A stretch of DNA of 64,000 nucleotides from Butyrivibrio sp. LB2008 (GCF_000621565.1 NZ_KK211306.1:1-64000), one strand, 5' to 3'. Shown: positions 16,889 through 27,038, counted from the first letter of the stretch. Numbers and translations are program-made. The notes: generated by a model not told the origin, from the letters alone.

Positions 16889-16890
16889 GT

Positions 16891-18141
16891 TTACTTGCGC
16901 TGAAGGAAATCCGGAATCTTGAGAGATTTGGGTTCCACTGTTGCTTTTATCTCGCTGGGTCTGTTAATTGAAAGCCCCGGTCTTGGTGTCGCAGATGCGG
17001 CAGGAGCATCAGTAACAGCTGAGATAGGTGAAATAATCGGCTGCACAGGCTGTACCGTCGCGATCGGTGTAACCGGTGTAGAAATAACCGGTGTCGGTGT
17101 AGGCGCGGGAGCCGGTGTGGGCTGAGCTGAAGCAAATACACGACTTGCTGCGCTCTGCGTTGTAGCAGCCTTAGGCTGTGTAGCCTGAGCCTTGTCATCA
17201 ATACCTGTTGCGATAACAGTTATTGTACAATTGTCTGTCTTACTCTCATCATACATTGCACCGAAGATGATATTTACATCATTTCCTGCAAGCTGACGAA
17301 CATATTCAGAAGCATCGGATGCATCCTGAAGTGTAATATCACCGGAAATATTGATGATAACACTGGAAGCACCATTAATCTTTGTCTCAAGAAGAGGACT
17401 TTCTACCGCCATCTTAACGGCGTCAATAGCCTTCTCATCGCCCTTTCCGCTACCGATACCGATATGAGCAATTCCCTTATCCTTCATAACGGTCTGAACA
17501 TCGGCAAAGTCAAGGTTAATAACAGCAGGAACATTGATAAGGTCTGTAATTCCCTGTACGGCCTGCTGTAAAACTTCATCCGCTTTCTTAAGAGCATCAG
17601 GCATAGTAGTGCGCCTGTCTACAATCTGTAGAAGCTTATCATTAGGGATTATGATAAGTGTATCAACATTATTCTTGATATTCTGGATACCAAGCATAGC
17701 ATTTTGCATACGTACACGTGCTTCAAAGCTGAAAGGCTTTGTTACAACGCCTACTGTCAGAATCCCCATTTCTCTGGCAAGCTTAGCAACAACGGGCGCT
17801 GCACCTGTACCTGTTCCGCCGCCCATACCGCACGTAACAAATACCATATCAGCACCTTTAAGCGCTGCAGAAATCTCTTCTGCGCTCTCTTCTGCCGCTT
17901 TCTCACCAATCTCAGGCTTAGCACCTGCTCCTAGACCCTTTGTAAGCTTTTCACCAATCTGTAAAAGCTTGGGTGCCTTACAAAGCTGAAGTGCCTGCTT
18001 ATCAGTATTAATACCGACAAACTCCACGCCGGTAATATTTTCATCTACCATTCTATTAACAGCATTATTACCTGCACCGCCAACCCCTACGACGATGATT
18101 TTGCAAGTAGTTTCAGCATCGTTTGACTTTATTTCAAGCAA
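16891..18141 (-). CDS. ftsZ: Cell division protein FtsZ
   Basis: Tubulin-like GTPase that forms the division ring. GTP-binding motifs: [14 protein letters not shown] near the N-terminus, the tubulin signature [13 protein letters not shown] and the T7 catalytic loop in [16 protein letters not shown] long Pro/Thr/Ala linker precedes the conserved C-terminal peptide ([10 protein letters not shown]) that docks partner proteins. I place the start at TTG 18141: GGAGGAGAAAAC lies just before it, and translation from it reads M-L-E-I-K, as in relatives. An ATG at 18162 would place the ribosome binding site inside the coding region. Last gene of the dcw group. Confidence 0.96.
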   Translation of the reverse strand: MLEIKSNDAETTCKIIVVGVGGAGNNAVNRMVDENITGVEFVGINTDKQALQLCKAPKLLQIGEKLTKGLGAGAKPEIGEKAAEESAEEISAALKGADMVFVTCGMGGGTGTGAAPVVAKLAREMGILTVGVVTKPFSFEARVRMQNAMLGIQNIKNNVDTLIIIPNDKLLQIVDRRTTMPDALKKADEVLQQAVQGITDLINVPAVINLDFADVQTVMKDKGIAHIGIGSGKGDEKAIDAVKMAVESPLLETKINGASSVIINISGDITLQDASDASEYVRQLAGNDVNIIFGAMYDESKTDNCTITVIATGIDDKAQATQPKAATTQSAASRVFASAQPTPAPAPTPTPVISTPVTPIATVQPVQPIISPISAVTDAPAASATPRPGLSINRPSEIKATVEPKSLKIPDFLQRK

Positions 18142-18243
18142 GTTTTCTCCTCCTTCATACATGGACTCCTTATTAGCTATGATACGATTTTTTTACTCAA
18201 TTATCAACCCGTTTTTTAAGTAGATTTTTGTTTAAATTTCACT

Positions 18244-19080
18244 TTACTCAGACACAATTCCTTGATTTTTAGGCTCAAATTGAGTTATTTTATTATCTTC
18301 GTTGTACTCTTCAAGATTGAGAATCCCCGTCTTACCTTCAAGACTCGGTAAAATGTGTGGAAGTTGCATGATTTTTTCATCAATAAAGTCAGCTTTACCC
18401 AAACTGACCTCAACTCCACCAAAATAAAGATATAAATTATAATCGTCGTCAAAAAATATCTTATCTGCATGAAGTTCATGTTTATCCAAAAGTTGAGTAA
18501 CATTAAGGATTTGCTCGAACACACCCCTGTGATCCTCATCTATAGGTAGCTTTTCGTGAAGTACGACATGCGCAATGTCAAGCCCCATAACCTGCGGAAC
18601 ATCATCGGATGCTTCAAGTGAGCTTTCTACAACAATTCCCTCTCTGTCAAAATACATATAACGCCCAAGATATGCTATATATCCGGCAATAGCTTTTTCG
18701 TAGACATTTATTTCAACCGTATCCTTTGAAACAATATCCACATCAATCTTTTCGACAAAAGGAACATCCTCTATACTCTTGTTCCTGTACTTTGCAGCAA
18801 GAAACATCGAGTTATGGCAAAAGCTGTCCGTCATTACCATATCTTCTATCTCTTTTGTCGTATAATGCGTGCTTCCAAGAACATCAACGTTCTTGATCGT
18901 GTAATTGTCAGCAATATATATAACGCCTGCGATAGCCGCAAAGACCGTAAAGCCGACAATGAACACAATAATATAAAGACTCCGTTTATACATAAAGGAG
19001 TCTTTTAATCTCATAAATGGCGTGTAAGCCGGTTTGGCAGCATATGAACGTTTTTTTCTTTTTTTGCGTTTTTTTGCCAT
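18244..19080 (-). CDS. divIB: Division septum protein DivIB/FtsQ
   Basis: Bitopic membrane protein of the divisome. A very basic cytoplasmic N-terminus (KKRKKRKKR) is followed by one transmembrane helix (about residues 34-58), then a POTRA domain beginning TIKNVDVLGSTHYTTKEI and a beta domain (VEINVYEKAIAGYIAYLGRY). Length about 278 residues is typical. Two starts are possible, TTG at 19086 and ATG at 19080; AGGAAG lies 5 and 11 bases upstream respectively. It follows ftsW by only a few bases, consistent with the FtsW-FtsQ-FtsZ order. Confidence 0.93.
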   Translation of the reverse strand: MAKKRKKRKKRSYAAKPAYTPFMRLKDSFMYKRSLYIIVFIVGFTVFAAIAGVIYIADNYTIKNVDVLGSTHYTTKEIEDMVMTDSFCHNSMFLAAKYRNKSIEDVPFVEKIDVDIVSKDTVEINVYEKAIAGYIAYLGRYMYFDREGIVVESSLEASDDVPQVMGLDIAHVVLHEKLPIDEDHRGVFEQILNVTQLLDKHELHADKIFFDDDYNLYLYFGGVEVSLGKADFIDEKIMQLPHILPSLEGKTGILNLEEYNEDNKITQFEPKNQGIVSE

Positions 19081-19087
19081 ATCCAAA

Positions 19088-20245
19088 CTATCTTCCTATA
19101 TTTCTTCCCACATTAAGTGCCACACCAAGCTCGGCAAGCTGAGTAATAACAGCAGAACCGCCGTAACTGATAAAAGGAAGTGTGATTCCGGTATTGGGAA
19201 TTGTATTGGTAACAACCGCGATATTAAGCACAACCTGAATAGCTATATGCGCCATAACGCCGATAACAAGAAGTGCTCCAAACATATCAGGTGCATTATT
19301 CGCAATGATCATGAGTCTCCAGATAAGAAGCAGGAACATAAGCATTACCGCGATCGCGCCGAAAAGTCCAAGTTCTTCACAGATGATTGAAAAAATCATG
19401 TCATTCTGCGCCTCGGGAATAAATCCCATCTTCTGCATACTCTCACCAAGACCTTTTCCAAATGTTCCGCCTGATCCAATGGCATAAAGAGCCTGAAGCG
19501 TCTGGAATCCCTTACCGCTCGCATGTGCCTGGGGATCAAGCCAAGCCAGAACTCGTTCTGAACGGAAGCCTCCGCCTCCTTTTCCGGCATTGACAATTAT
19601 AAGAACCAAGACTATTGCAAAACCAAGCACCGACAGCGCTGCCACAACATATCTCTTATATCCGGGAGTTGCCACAAAAAGCATAACAATGGCAATAGCC
19701 ATAACGATAATCGCCGAACTAAGATTCTTTGTACATGCACGGATAAGCAGTGCAAGAAAAGCAGGAAATCCGACCGCAACGCCATATCCTTTCGGCGTAA
19801 GAAGGAGCTTTTGGAGTTTTAAGATAATACTTGCCATAAATACAATAACAGCGATCTTGGCAATTTCCGCAGGCTGAATTGTTAGACCAATTCCCGGGAT
19901 TTTAATCCATCTCTTGGCACCGTTAAGCTTGATTCCTATAATCGGAGTCAGAAAAAGTAACACAACTGAAGTTGCATACAAAGGAAACGAAAGCTTTCTT
20001 AGCAGCCCGTACGGAAAATAAGACATAAACATCATGGCTGCAATTCCACCAAGCACCGCTCCGAACTGATGCCTGAAGTAATACGACGAATCGCCTCCGA
20101 CCTTGAGATTAGCCCAATATGTACTTGTCGAATAGATCATTACGAGTCCGAAAGCAAGCAGGAAAAGTATTATGAATATCATACTGTAATCAATATAAAC
20201 TTCTTCTCTTTGCCTTCTTAATACCCTTACCCCGGCTCTTGCCAT
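19088..20245 (-). CDS. ftsW: SEDS-family peptidoglycan glycosyltransferase FtsW
   Basis: Polytopic SEDS glycan polymerase that works with the class B PBP encoded in the same cluster. The 385-residue protein has about ten helices. Family motifs are visible: FRHQ in the first loop, GAKRWIKIPGIGLTIQPAEIAK, and the C-terminal FISYGGSAVITQLAELG. FtsW, SpoVE and RodA are close relatives; the position between murD and divIB favours FtsW or SpoVE. ATG start preceded by GAGGGG. Confidence 0.94.
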   Translation of the reverse strand: MARAGVRVLRRQREEVYIDYSMIFIILFLLAFGLVMIYSTSTYWANLKVGGDSSYYFRHQFGAVLGGIAAMMFMSYFPYGLLRKLSFPLYATSVVLLFLTPIIGIKLNGAKRWIKIPGIGLTIQPAEIAKIAVIVFMASIILKLQKLLLTPKGYGVAVGFPAFLALLIRACTKNLSSAIIVMAIAIVMLFVATPGYKRYVVAALSVLGFAIVLVLIIVNAGKGGGGFRSERVLAWLDPQAHASGKGFQTLQALYAIGSGGTFGKGLGESMQKMGFIPEAQNDMIFSIICEELGLFGAIAVMLMFLLLIWRLMIIANNAPDMFGALLVIGVMAHIAIQVVLNIAVVTNTIPNTGITLPFISYGGSAVITQLAELGVALNVGRNIGR

Positions 20246-20273
20246 ATCAAATCATCCCCTCATTGTAGTATTT

Positions 20274-21644
20274 TTAAAGCTTGTTGACATATTCCTTGAA
20301 CTTCTTTCCCCTGGTTTCGTAATTCGGGAACATATCCCAGCTTGCACATGCAGGTGAAAGAAGCACCGCCTCTCCCTCCTGTGCATTTGCGCTGCAATAT
20401 TCAAGCGCCTCTTCAAAAGTATCTTTGAATATATATTTGGTAAATCCGTGTTTCTCAGCACATTCAGCAATCTTTTCCCTGGTCTGTCCGATAAGAACAA
20501 GCATCTTAACAGTATCGCCGAAGTTCTCTATCCACTCGTCATACTCGCTTCCCTTATCATATCCGCCTCCGATGAGGATGGTAGGCTTACACATAGCCTT
20601 AATTCCCTGAATTGCCGCATCAGGGTTTGTTCCCTTGGAATCGTTGTAATAGTCTACGCCGTTCTTTGTCGCAACAAACTCGATTCTGTGTTCAACAGCC
20701 TTGAAATCGCGAACAACTCTGAGAATAGTTGAAAAAGGTACTCCCATCGCAACAGCCATCGCAATAGCAGCCATAACATTCTCAACGTTACACATTCCGA
20801 CAAGATTCATATCATGAATATTCATGACTTTGACAGCTTCGCCCGAAATGCTCATATATATATCTTCGCCGTCAAGATAGAATCCGTCCTTAAGTTTCTC
20901 CGATGTGGAAAAGAACACCACCTTAGCGGGGCACTTCTCTCCAAAAGCCCTTGTATACTCATTGTCATAGTTAAGTACGCAAGTATCCTCTTTGGTCTGA
21001 TTGTTGGTAATATTCTGCTTCATCTGAGCATAACATTCCATTGTATGATGTCTGTTCAAATGATCGGGTGTTATGTTCAAAATAGCCGAAACCTGCGCGT
21101 GGAAATTATCAACCGCCTCGAGCTGGAAAGAACTGATCTCTCCGACCGTGACGGAATCATCTGTCATCTCAAGCGCACTCTCCGCATAAGATACTCCGAT
21201 ATTTCCGACAACATAGCTGCTCTTAAAATAAGCCTTCATTATCTCGCCCACAAGAGTTGTTGTTGTAGTCTTTCCGTTTGTTCCCGTAATGGCAACGATC
21301 TTGCCCTTTGCAAAATTGTAAGCAAGCTCAATCTCGCTCCAAATGGGAATATTCTTCTCTTTTATACGGAGAACAGTCGGTGCATCAAGAGGAACCGCAG
21401 GACTTGGAACAACAAGCGCAAGCTCATCCAGTACCGCATCTGAAATCTCTCCGATAATAATCTCCGTATTGTCCTTATCTTCATCATTAAGTTTCTTTAC
21501 AATATCTTCTCTTGTAACCTTGGTATTCTCTTCAAGCATTACGGGAACCGCACCAACCTGGTGAAGGAGTCTCACAGAACCCACTCCCGACAATCCCGTA
21601 CCGATCACAAGAACTTTTTTTCCACTGATATCACTAGCTTTCAT
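20274..21644 (-). CDS. murD: UDP-N-acetylmuramoylalanine-D-glutamate ligase
   Basis: Cytoplasmic Mur ligase adding D-Glu to UDP-MurNAc-L-Ala. The N-terminal Rossmann fold starts KKVLVIGTGLSGVGSVRLL; the ATP-binding loop is AITGTNGKTTTTTLVGE; the Mur central-domain motifs (ILNITPDHLNRH) and the C-terminal domain DYYNDSKGTNPDAA are present. The start is the ATG at 21644 (MKASDIS), nine bases after AGAGG; a TTG three codons upstream is the alternative. Placed between mraY and ftsW, the usual order. Confidence 0.96.
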   Translation of the reverse strand: MKASDISGKKVLVIGTGLSGVGSVRLLHQVGAVPVMLEENTKVTREDIVKKLNDEDKDNTEIIIGEISDAVLDELALVVPSPAVPLDAPTVLRIKEKNIPIWSEIELAYNFAKGKIVAITGTNGKTTTTTLVGEIMKAYFKSSYVVGNIGVSYAESALEMTDDSVTVGEISSFQLEAVDNFHAQVSAILNITPDHLNRHHTMECYAQMKQNITNNQTKEDTCVLNYDNEYTRAFGEKCPAKVVFFSTSEKLKDGFYLDGEDIYMSISGEAVKVMNIHDMNLVGMCNVENVMAAIAMAVAMGVPFSTILRVVRDFKAVEHRIEFVATKNGVDYYNDSKGTNPDAAIQGIKAMCKPTILIGGGYDKGSEYDEWIENFGDTVKMLVLIGQTREKIAECAEKHGFTKYIFKDTFEEALEYCSANAQEGEAVLLSPACASWDMFPNYETRGKKFKEYVNKL

Positions 21645-21659
21645 ATCTCTCAACCTCTG

Positions 21660-22625
21660 TTATAAACCTGCATATGCTATAAGGCATAAAATAATTGTTA
21701 CCGTTGTAAATACATTAACTACCTTTGTTTCAGACCATCCGCCTTTTTCAAAATGATGATGGATTGGAGCCATTCTGAAGATTCTTTTTCCGTTAGTAAG
21801 CTTAAAATAAGTAACCTGCATGATAACTGAAATTACTTCAACAAAATAGATAAATCCTACGATCACAATGAAAAGAGGCATATTCATAACATAAGCTATT
21901 GCTGCAACAAATCCGCCGATAGCAAGCGAACCGGTATCTCCCATCATGACTTTTCCGGGATATACGTTGAATACAAGATATCCGAGAAGTCCACCAAGCA
22001 TAGATGCTGCCATAACCTCTGCTCCGGTAGAACCGTAATGCATGGCTGCCAATGCAAAAAATCCAGCAACAACAGCTGTTACCGATGCACAAAGTCCGTC
22101 AACTCCGTCCGTAAAGTTAGTTCCGTTAGCAGTTCCAAGTGCTATGAAACACAAGATAGGAATATTCATTATTCCAAAATCAACAGTGGTATCCAAAAAA
22201 GGGAATCTCATAGCAAGCGTCATGTCGGTGAAATTTTCAACATAAATCGAAAAAATCACTGCGATAATGAGCTGTCCCAAGAATTTCTGCCAGGCTCTAA
22301 GTCCCAGATTGTGTTTTTTTACCACCTTGATGTAATCATCGATAAATCCGATAACACCGAAACCGAATGTAAGAATAAGAACCGGTATTACTTCCTTATG
22401 AAATGCCGCATAGCAAACACCTATAATAAAGAAGGGAAGTAAAAAGATTATGCCTCCCATTGTCGGCGTTCCTGTCTTCTTCTGGTGAGACTCGAGCCCC
22501 TCAACTCTCTCAGTCTGTCCCGCTTTCAGTTTTTTAAGCATTGATATTATCTTAGGTCCGGCAATCACCGCTATAAGGCATGATGTGCATACCGGTATCA
22601 ATGTTCTTACAATGTAATCATTCAC
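21660..22625 (-). CDS. mraY: Phospho-N-acetylmuramoyl-pentapeptide transferase
   Basis: Integral membrane enzyme making lipid I from UDP-MurNAc-pentapeptide and undecaprenyl phosphate. The catalytic Asp motifs GFIDDYIKV and TNFTDGVDGL and the His motif PIHHHFEKGGWSE are intact. Length 321 with about ten helices is normal. The start is GTG at 22625 with GGGGGTG upstream. It lies 27 bases after the PBP gene. Confidence 0.96.
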   Translation of the reverse strand: MNDYIVRTLIPVCTSCLIAVIAGPKIISMLKKLKAGQTERVEGLESHQKKTGTPTMGGIIFLLPFFIIGVCYAAFHKEVIPVLILTFGFGVIGFIDDYIKVVKKHNLGLRAWQKFLGQLIIAVIFSIYVENFTDMTLAMRFPFLDTTVDFGIMNIPILCFIALGTANGTNFTDGVDGLCASVTAVVAGFFALAAMHYGSTGAEVMAASMLGGLLGYLVFNVYPGKVMMGDTGSLAIGGFVAAIAYVMNMPLFIVIVGFIYFVEVISVIMQVTYFKLTNGKRIFRMAPIHHHFEKGGWSETKVVNVFTTVTIILCLIAYAGL

Positions 22626-22652
22626 GTGTACACCCCCACTACTTTTAAAAAA

Positions 22653-24980
22653 TTAATTATTACTGCTGCTCTCGGCCGAATCATCGTCACCTTCCAGTTC
22701 ATCCATGGTTCCGGCGCCAAATTCATGTCCGGTATCAGGATCGTAAAGATGACCTGTATTCGGGTTAATATAATACCCCGTCGCAGGATCAACGTCAAAT
22801 GATTCCCAATCCAATTTGGGCTTATCATCTTTTTCGTCAGTTTTTTCTTTATTTGCTTCAGAGTCTTCTTCCTGTACCTCTGAGCTTGCTTCAGTAGCCG
22901 CTTCTACAACAGGCTCTACTGAAATAATGTCATATTTCTCTTTGAACTCATCGAGCTCTTTCTGTTCTTTTTCACTTATCGGTTCTGTCATAGGATAGTT
23001 TAGATAAGGAAGAGCCTCAGTAAGAACATTATGCACGATATAAGTTGCTCTCTTAGCATCATCCTGAACAGGATAGTTAGGTCTGTCTACAACAACATAG
23101 ATTGCGATCTCAGGATTGTCCGCAGGCGCGTATCCCATAAAAGAAACTACGTAATCTCTCTTGTTACGCGGAACCGTCTCAGCTGTTCCTGTCTTACCAC
23201 CGATCATAAATCCAACCGGTCTTGCCGTTTTACCTGTACCGTGTTCTCCCGTTACAACCGTGTTACAATACTCCACGATTTTCTTGGAAGTAGATTCCGA
23301 AATAGTCTGCCTGAGCAACCTTGGTTCAATATTCTTGATTGTTGAGCCGCTGCTTGAAACGATTTTCTTTACAACATGAGGTTCATAAAGATATCCACCA
23401 TTTACCAACGAACTGAAAGCAGTTATCATCTCTATCATCGTACAGTTATAACTCTGTCCAAAAGAGTATGTTGCCAGATCGGTAGGTGTAAGTCCGTCTT
23501 CTCCGCCGGCTCTTTTAACCAGGGTATCCGTTCTTGACTCACCTGCAAGATCGATATTAGTCTTAAGTCCAAATCCAAAGTTTCTCTGAAGTTTTGAAAA
23601 AGTCTGAATACCTATTGCATGAGAAATCTTCATCATTGCAACGTTACAGGATCTCTCAATGGACTCAGCTACTGTAAGTGTTCCGTCACCATTTTTGTTA
23701 TGGCAGTGAATCTTGTGTCCGCCAACTTCATAGTAACCGGGACAATCATATGACTCATTTCCCGTAATAGTTCCGCTTTCGATTCCAATAGCAACAGTAA
23801 ACGGCTTAGATACGGAACCGGGCTCATATGTATCCGATACGCAAAAGTTTTTCCAAAGCGCTTTCAGATTGAGCATCTTAAGTTCGTTTATTTCCGCATC
23901 ATCACTGCTGTTGAACTCGTCAACCTGGTCCTGCGAAATATAAACGGTATTGCCCTTTTCATCTTTTGCCTTTTCCACTTTTACAATAGTCTTAATGACA
24001 TTCCCCTGTTCATCCGTTACATCTTCTTTTTTGGAAATGAACTCAGGCATTCCCACAAGTTTGGATGTATCCCACGGATTATTGAGATCAAAATTCGGAT
24101 AACTTGCCATTGCAAGAATCTCACCCGTGTGGACATTCATCATTATGCATCCCACGTTGTCCGCACCGTTTCCGGCATGTGTATTATTCTTGAACTCATC
24201 ATTATATACATTAAGATACTTCTCTACTATTTCCTGAAGATGAGCATCTATGGTAGTAACAATATCATTTCCGTCTTCCGCAGGGATTGTTGTTCTCTCA
24301 AGTTTAAGATCATCATCGAGATAGCCGTACTCTCTTCCTACGGTTCCGTTAAGTACATCATTGTAATACTCCTCAAGACCGTACATTCCCTCATTCTCTT
24401 TTTTGCTGGTGAAACCGATAACGTCACTTGCAAGAGTATTGTTGGGATACTTCCTTATATAATCATCTTCAAACCAGATTCCCTGGACATTGGAATCATA
24501 ATTATCATTTCCGGGAGTAATGAGTTCCTGGAATCCTCTGATCTCATCATATGAAAGCTTTTTGGCAAGAATGTAATATCTGGAAGTCGGATTATCTTTT
24601 GCATAAGTCTGTAACTTCGCAGTGTCGATCTTATCTCCGAAATACTTTTTAAGAGCACTGAGCGTAGGCTCCACGTACTTTGAATCATCTCTTAAAAAAG
24701 CCGTCGAATCGAGTATTACATTGTAGACTTTCTCGCTGTATGCCAGAACAGAATTCTTACAATCAAGGATTTTTCCTCTTTTAAAAGGAATTGTTTTGGA
24801 GTCATATCGTTGCTGTGAAAGAACTTTTTTCTCATACTCTTCACCGTTATTCTTAGTGATGGCTATGAGCCGGGCTCCTAATCCAACGAAAGCCAGTAGT
24901 ACCAACACAAAAAGTACTACCAGCTTTTTCTTCATTCCTATTGTAAATTTCTGTTTTGCTTTCTCTTTTACTGTTTTCAT
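22653..24980 (-). CDS. ftsI: Class B penicillin-binding protein (FtsI/SpoVD type)
   Basis: Monofunctional transpeptidase that cross-links septal peptidoglycan. One N-terminal transmembrane helix (about residues 18-38), a PBP dimerisation domain, then the transpeptidase domain with SxxK in EPGSVSKPFT, SxN in IERSCNVAMMK and the KTG triad in IGGKTGTAETVP. At 775 residues it is longer than many FtsI. The extra C-terminal tail (about 100 residues) is acidic, rich in Glu/Asp/Ser and carries a short DPxTGxxxxPxTG repeat instead of PASTA domains. It sits between ftsL and mraY, as for division PBPs. Confidence 0.94.
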   Translation of the reverse strand: MKTVKEKAKQKFTIGMKKKLVVLFVLVLLAFVGLGARLIAITKNNGEEYEKKVLSQQRYDSKTIPFKRGKILDCKNSVLAYSEKVYNVILDSTAFLRDDSKYVEPTLSALKKYFGDKIDTAKLQTYAKDNPTSRYYILAKKLSYDEIRGFQELITPGNDNYDSNVQGIWFEDDYIRKYPNNTLASDVIGFTSKKENEGMYGLEEYYNDVLNGTVGREYGYLDDDLKLERTTIPAEDGNDIVTTIDAHLQEIVEKYLNVYNDEFKNNTHAGNGADNVGCIMMNVHTGEILAMASYPNFDLNNPWDTSKLVGMPEFISKKEDVTDEQGNVIKTIVKVEKAKDEKGNTVYISQDQVDEFNSSDDAEINELKMLNLKALWKNFCVSDTYEPGSVSKPFTVAIGIESGTITGNESYDCPGYYEVGGHKIHCHNKNGDGTLTVAESIERSCNVAMMKISHAIGIQTFSKLQRNFGFGLKTNIDLAGESRTDTLVKRAGGEDGLTPTDLATYSFGQSYNCTMIEMITAFSSLVNGGYLYEPHVVKKIVSSSGSTIKNIEPRLLRQTISESTSKKIVEYCNTVVTGEHGTGKTARPVGFMIGGKTGTAETVPRNKRDYVVSFMGYAPADNPEIAIYVVVDRPNYPVQDDAKRATYIVHNVLTEALPYLNYPMTEPISEKEQKELDEFKEKYDIISVEPVVEAATEASSEVQEEDSEANKEKTDEKDDKPKLDWESFDVDPATGYYINPNTGHLYDPDTGHEFGAGTMDELEGDDDSAESSSNN

Positions 24981-24996
24981 AGCAAAATATTCCTTA

Positions 24997-25440
24997 TTAC
25001 TTATTTGGTGTCTGCGGTATAGGCGCGAGCTGTCTCACATAATCTTCACCGCCCCCGTCGGAATACGTAACTATCTGACCTTCAGAAGCATAAGTCATTC
25101 CATATTGCTGAATTGCAATCTTCTTTATCTCATCAAGATTGACATTTCCGTTTGCTCTGTTATAGGCTTCATCATTATCCTGTTTGAGCTGATTAAGCTG
25201 GCTTTCGAGCTTGGATATATTTTTCATACTGGTTGTGACTCTTGACTGAAGCGAAATATAAAAAGCTAAGGTTCCTACCATCACAAGCATAGCAAATGAT
25301 AAGAACAGCAAATAACCTAAGCTCATATGATGACGCTTTTTATGTCTTCTTAAAGGTTCCTGAACATGGATTCTTCTACGCACTTGATCAGGTTCATATA
25401 TTCGTCTGACTGTGCTGCCATGGATGTATGCGTTAGCCAT
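24997..25440 (-). CDS. ftsL: FtsL-like division protein
   Basis: Small bitopic divisome protein. A basic, Arg/His-rich cytoplasmic N-terminus (about 45 residues) precedes one transmembrane helix (LGYLLFLSFAMLVMVGTLAF) and an extracellular coiled coil of about 30 residues (ISKLESQLNQLKQDNDEA). Sequence similarity in this family is low; the identification rests on topology and on position between rsmH and the PBP gene. The start at 25440 (MANAYIHG) has GGAG seven bases upstream; the ATG two codons earlier is too close to it. Confidence 0.85.
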   Translation of the reverse strand: MANAYIHGSTVRRIYEPDQVRRRIHVQEPLRRHKKRHHMSLGYLLFLSFAMLVMVGTLAFYISLQSRVTTSMKNISKLESQLNQLKQDNDEAYNRANGNVNLDEIKKIAIQQYGMTYASEGQIVTYSDGGGEDYVRQLAPIPQTPNK

Positions 25441-25477
25441 ATTCATTCTCCTTCCTCATAGTTTAGATGCTTCGCTG

Positions 25478-26416
25478 TCACAAAGCTTTCTCAAACACTC
25501 TGAGTTTGGCGCTCTGTGACCTCTTGTTTTCCGAAAGCTCTCTCTCACTTGGGAGTATGGGCTTTCTTGTTATTACTTTGCCTTTCGAAACCTTTCCGCA
25601 AACGCAAACCGGGAAATCCGGAGGACATGTGCAAGGTCTCTCGTTTGTTCTGAAATTATTCTTGGTTATCCTGTCTTCCAATGAATGGAAAGTGATAACA
25701 CAAAGTCTCCCCCCGGGATTCAAAAAGTCTATGAATCCATCCAAAGAACCTGATAAAACATCAAGTTCTCTGTTCAAAGCAATTCGTATTGCCTGATAAG
25801 TCCTCTTTGACGGGTGACCACCCTTCTCTCTCATCTTGGCAGGGATGGCTGCCTTGATGATCTCGTTGAGTCTGAAGGTTGTCTCTATGGGGCTCTTCTC
25901 ACGCTCAATACAAATGTGCTTTGCTATATTCTTAGCGAACTTGTCCTCGCCAAAATCTCTTATAATATGAAATATCTCTGTTTCAGAATAGTCATTGACA
26001 ATGTCCCTTGCTGTAAGTTCCTGTCTCTGATCCATTCTCATATCAAGAGGAACATCCTCTTTGTAAGTAAAACCTCTCTCGGCATTGTCAAGCTGGTATG
26101 AAGACACTCCGAGATCGAGTAATATTCCGTCAACTCCGGTTACGCCAAGCTCTCTTAATCTCTTCACCGCATTCTCGTAATTATCCCTAATGACAGTGAC
26201 TCTGTCCGCAAACGGTTCAAGTCTCTCAGTCGCCGCGTTGATTGCGTCCTCGTCCTGATCCGTTCCGTAAAGATGTCCACCCTCAGTAAGCTTCTCAGCG
26301 ATGTGAAAAGAATGTCCGGCTCCCCCAAGAGTTCCGTCCAGATATATTCCATCGGGTTTAATATTCAGATTTTCAAGTACTTCCTCAAGAAGTACGGAAT
26401 AGTGATTAAATTCCAT
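25478..26416 (-). CDS. rsmH: 16S rRNA m4C1402 methyltransferase RsmH
   Basis: SAM-dependent enzyme methylating N4 of C1402 in 16S rRNA (formerly MraW). The 312-residue protein shows [15 protein letters not shown] at the N-terminus, the SAM loop [24 protein letters not shown], and the C-terminal [13 protein letters not shown] with a Cys-rich [11 protein letters not shown] patch. Ten bases downstream of mraZ in the same transcript. Confidence 0.96.
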   Translation of the reverse strand: MEFNHYSVLLEEVLENLNIKPDGIYLDGTLGGAGHSFHIAEKLTEGGHLYGTDQDEDAINAATERLEPFADRVTVIRDNYENAVKRLRELGVTGVDGILLDLGVSSYQLDNAERGFTYKEDVPLDMRMDQRQELTARDIVNDYSETEIFHIIRDFGEDKFAKNIAKHICIEREKSPIETTFRLNEIIKAAIPAKMREKGGHPSKRTYQAIRIALNRELDVLSGSLDGFIDFLNPGGRLCVITFHSLEDRITKNNFRTNERPCTCPPDFPVCVCGKVSKGKVITRKPILPSERELSENKRSQSAKLRVFEKAL

Positions 26417-26425
26417 GTGTTTTCC

Positions 26426-26866
26426 TTAGATACTTAAGCCATATTCGCTCATCTTGGCCGCAATTGAATTGATATCATCAAACGTGCTGGCCTTCTCCCA
26501 TTCAGCCTTACTCCAGATCTCGGCTCTGTTTCCGACTCCGGCAATTATCGCTTCCTTCTCAATCTTGGCGTGTTGCAAGAGATTTGAGGGAAGAAGTATT
26601 CTACCCTGCTTATCAAGCTCTGCGTCAATGGCGCCGGCGATAAAGAAACGTCCCAACATTCTGGCTTCAGGTTTATCCATAGGAAGTGATTGGAGTTTTG
26701 CTTCAAATTGTTCCCAGCCTTCTTCGGCGAATACGAAAAGACAGCCGTCAAACCCCTTAGTAACCACGAATTGTTCACCAAGAAGCTCACGGAATTTAGC
26801 AGGAATTATGAGCCTTCCCTTAGCATCGATGGAATGGCTGTATTCACCTTTAAATGCTGTTCCCAC
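26426..26866 (-). CDS. mraZ: Transcriptional regulator MraZ
   Basis: AbrB-fold DNA-binding protein that controls the dcw operon. Two MraZ half-domains are seen: the first with SHSIDAKGRLIIPAKFR, the second with DAELDKQGRILLPSNL. 146 residues is normal. The start is GTG at 26866 with GGGAG upstream. Its own binding site, a run of GTGG-type boxes, overlaps the leader and start codon, so autoregulation is likely. Confidence 0.96.
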   Translation of the reverse strand: MGTAFKGEYSHSIDAKGRLIIPAKFRELLGEQFVVTKGFDGCLFVFAEEGWEQFEAKLQSLPMDKPEARMLGRFFIAGAIDAELDKQGRILLPSNLLQHAKIEKEAIIAGVGNRAEIWSKAEWEKASTFDDINSIAAKMSEYGLSI

Positions 26867-26907
26867 TTATCTCCCACTTTCAACCACTTTTTAACACTTT
26901 TTACCAC
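26862..26907 (-). promoter_or_regulatory. MraZ box: five spaced GTG(G/T) repeats
   Basis: On the minus strand GTGGT, GTGTT, GTGGT, GTGGG and GTGGG are spaced 10, 10, 10 and 11 bp, so they fall on one face of the helix. This is the known arrangement for MraZ binding. It lies between the promoter and the mraZ start. Confidence 0.88.
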
Positions 26908-26915
26908 CTGAAGTC

Positions 26916-26944
26916 ATTATAAAACAAAATTAATCATTAAACAA
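26916..26944 (-). promoter_or_regulatory. Sigma-A promoter of the dcw operon
   Basis: -35 TTGTTT (26939-26944), 17-bp spacer, -10 TATAAT (26916-26921), immediately upstream of the MraZ box. Confidence 0.85.
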
Positions 26945-27013
26945 CCTTAAAAACGTAAAATTTTGCTAAAGTATTAGCTTAGATATGGCGCCGGTAAAGC
27001 AGTTTTTAAGCAC

Positions 27014-27038
27014 AAAAAAGAGCCTCTTTCGAGACTCT
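27014..27038 (-). terminator. Intrinsic terminator after lgt
   Basis: On the minus strand GAGTCTC-GAAA-GAGGCTC followed by TTTTTT. Confidence 0.88.
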
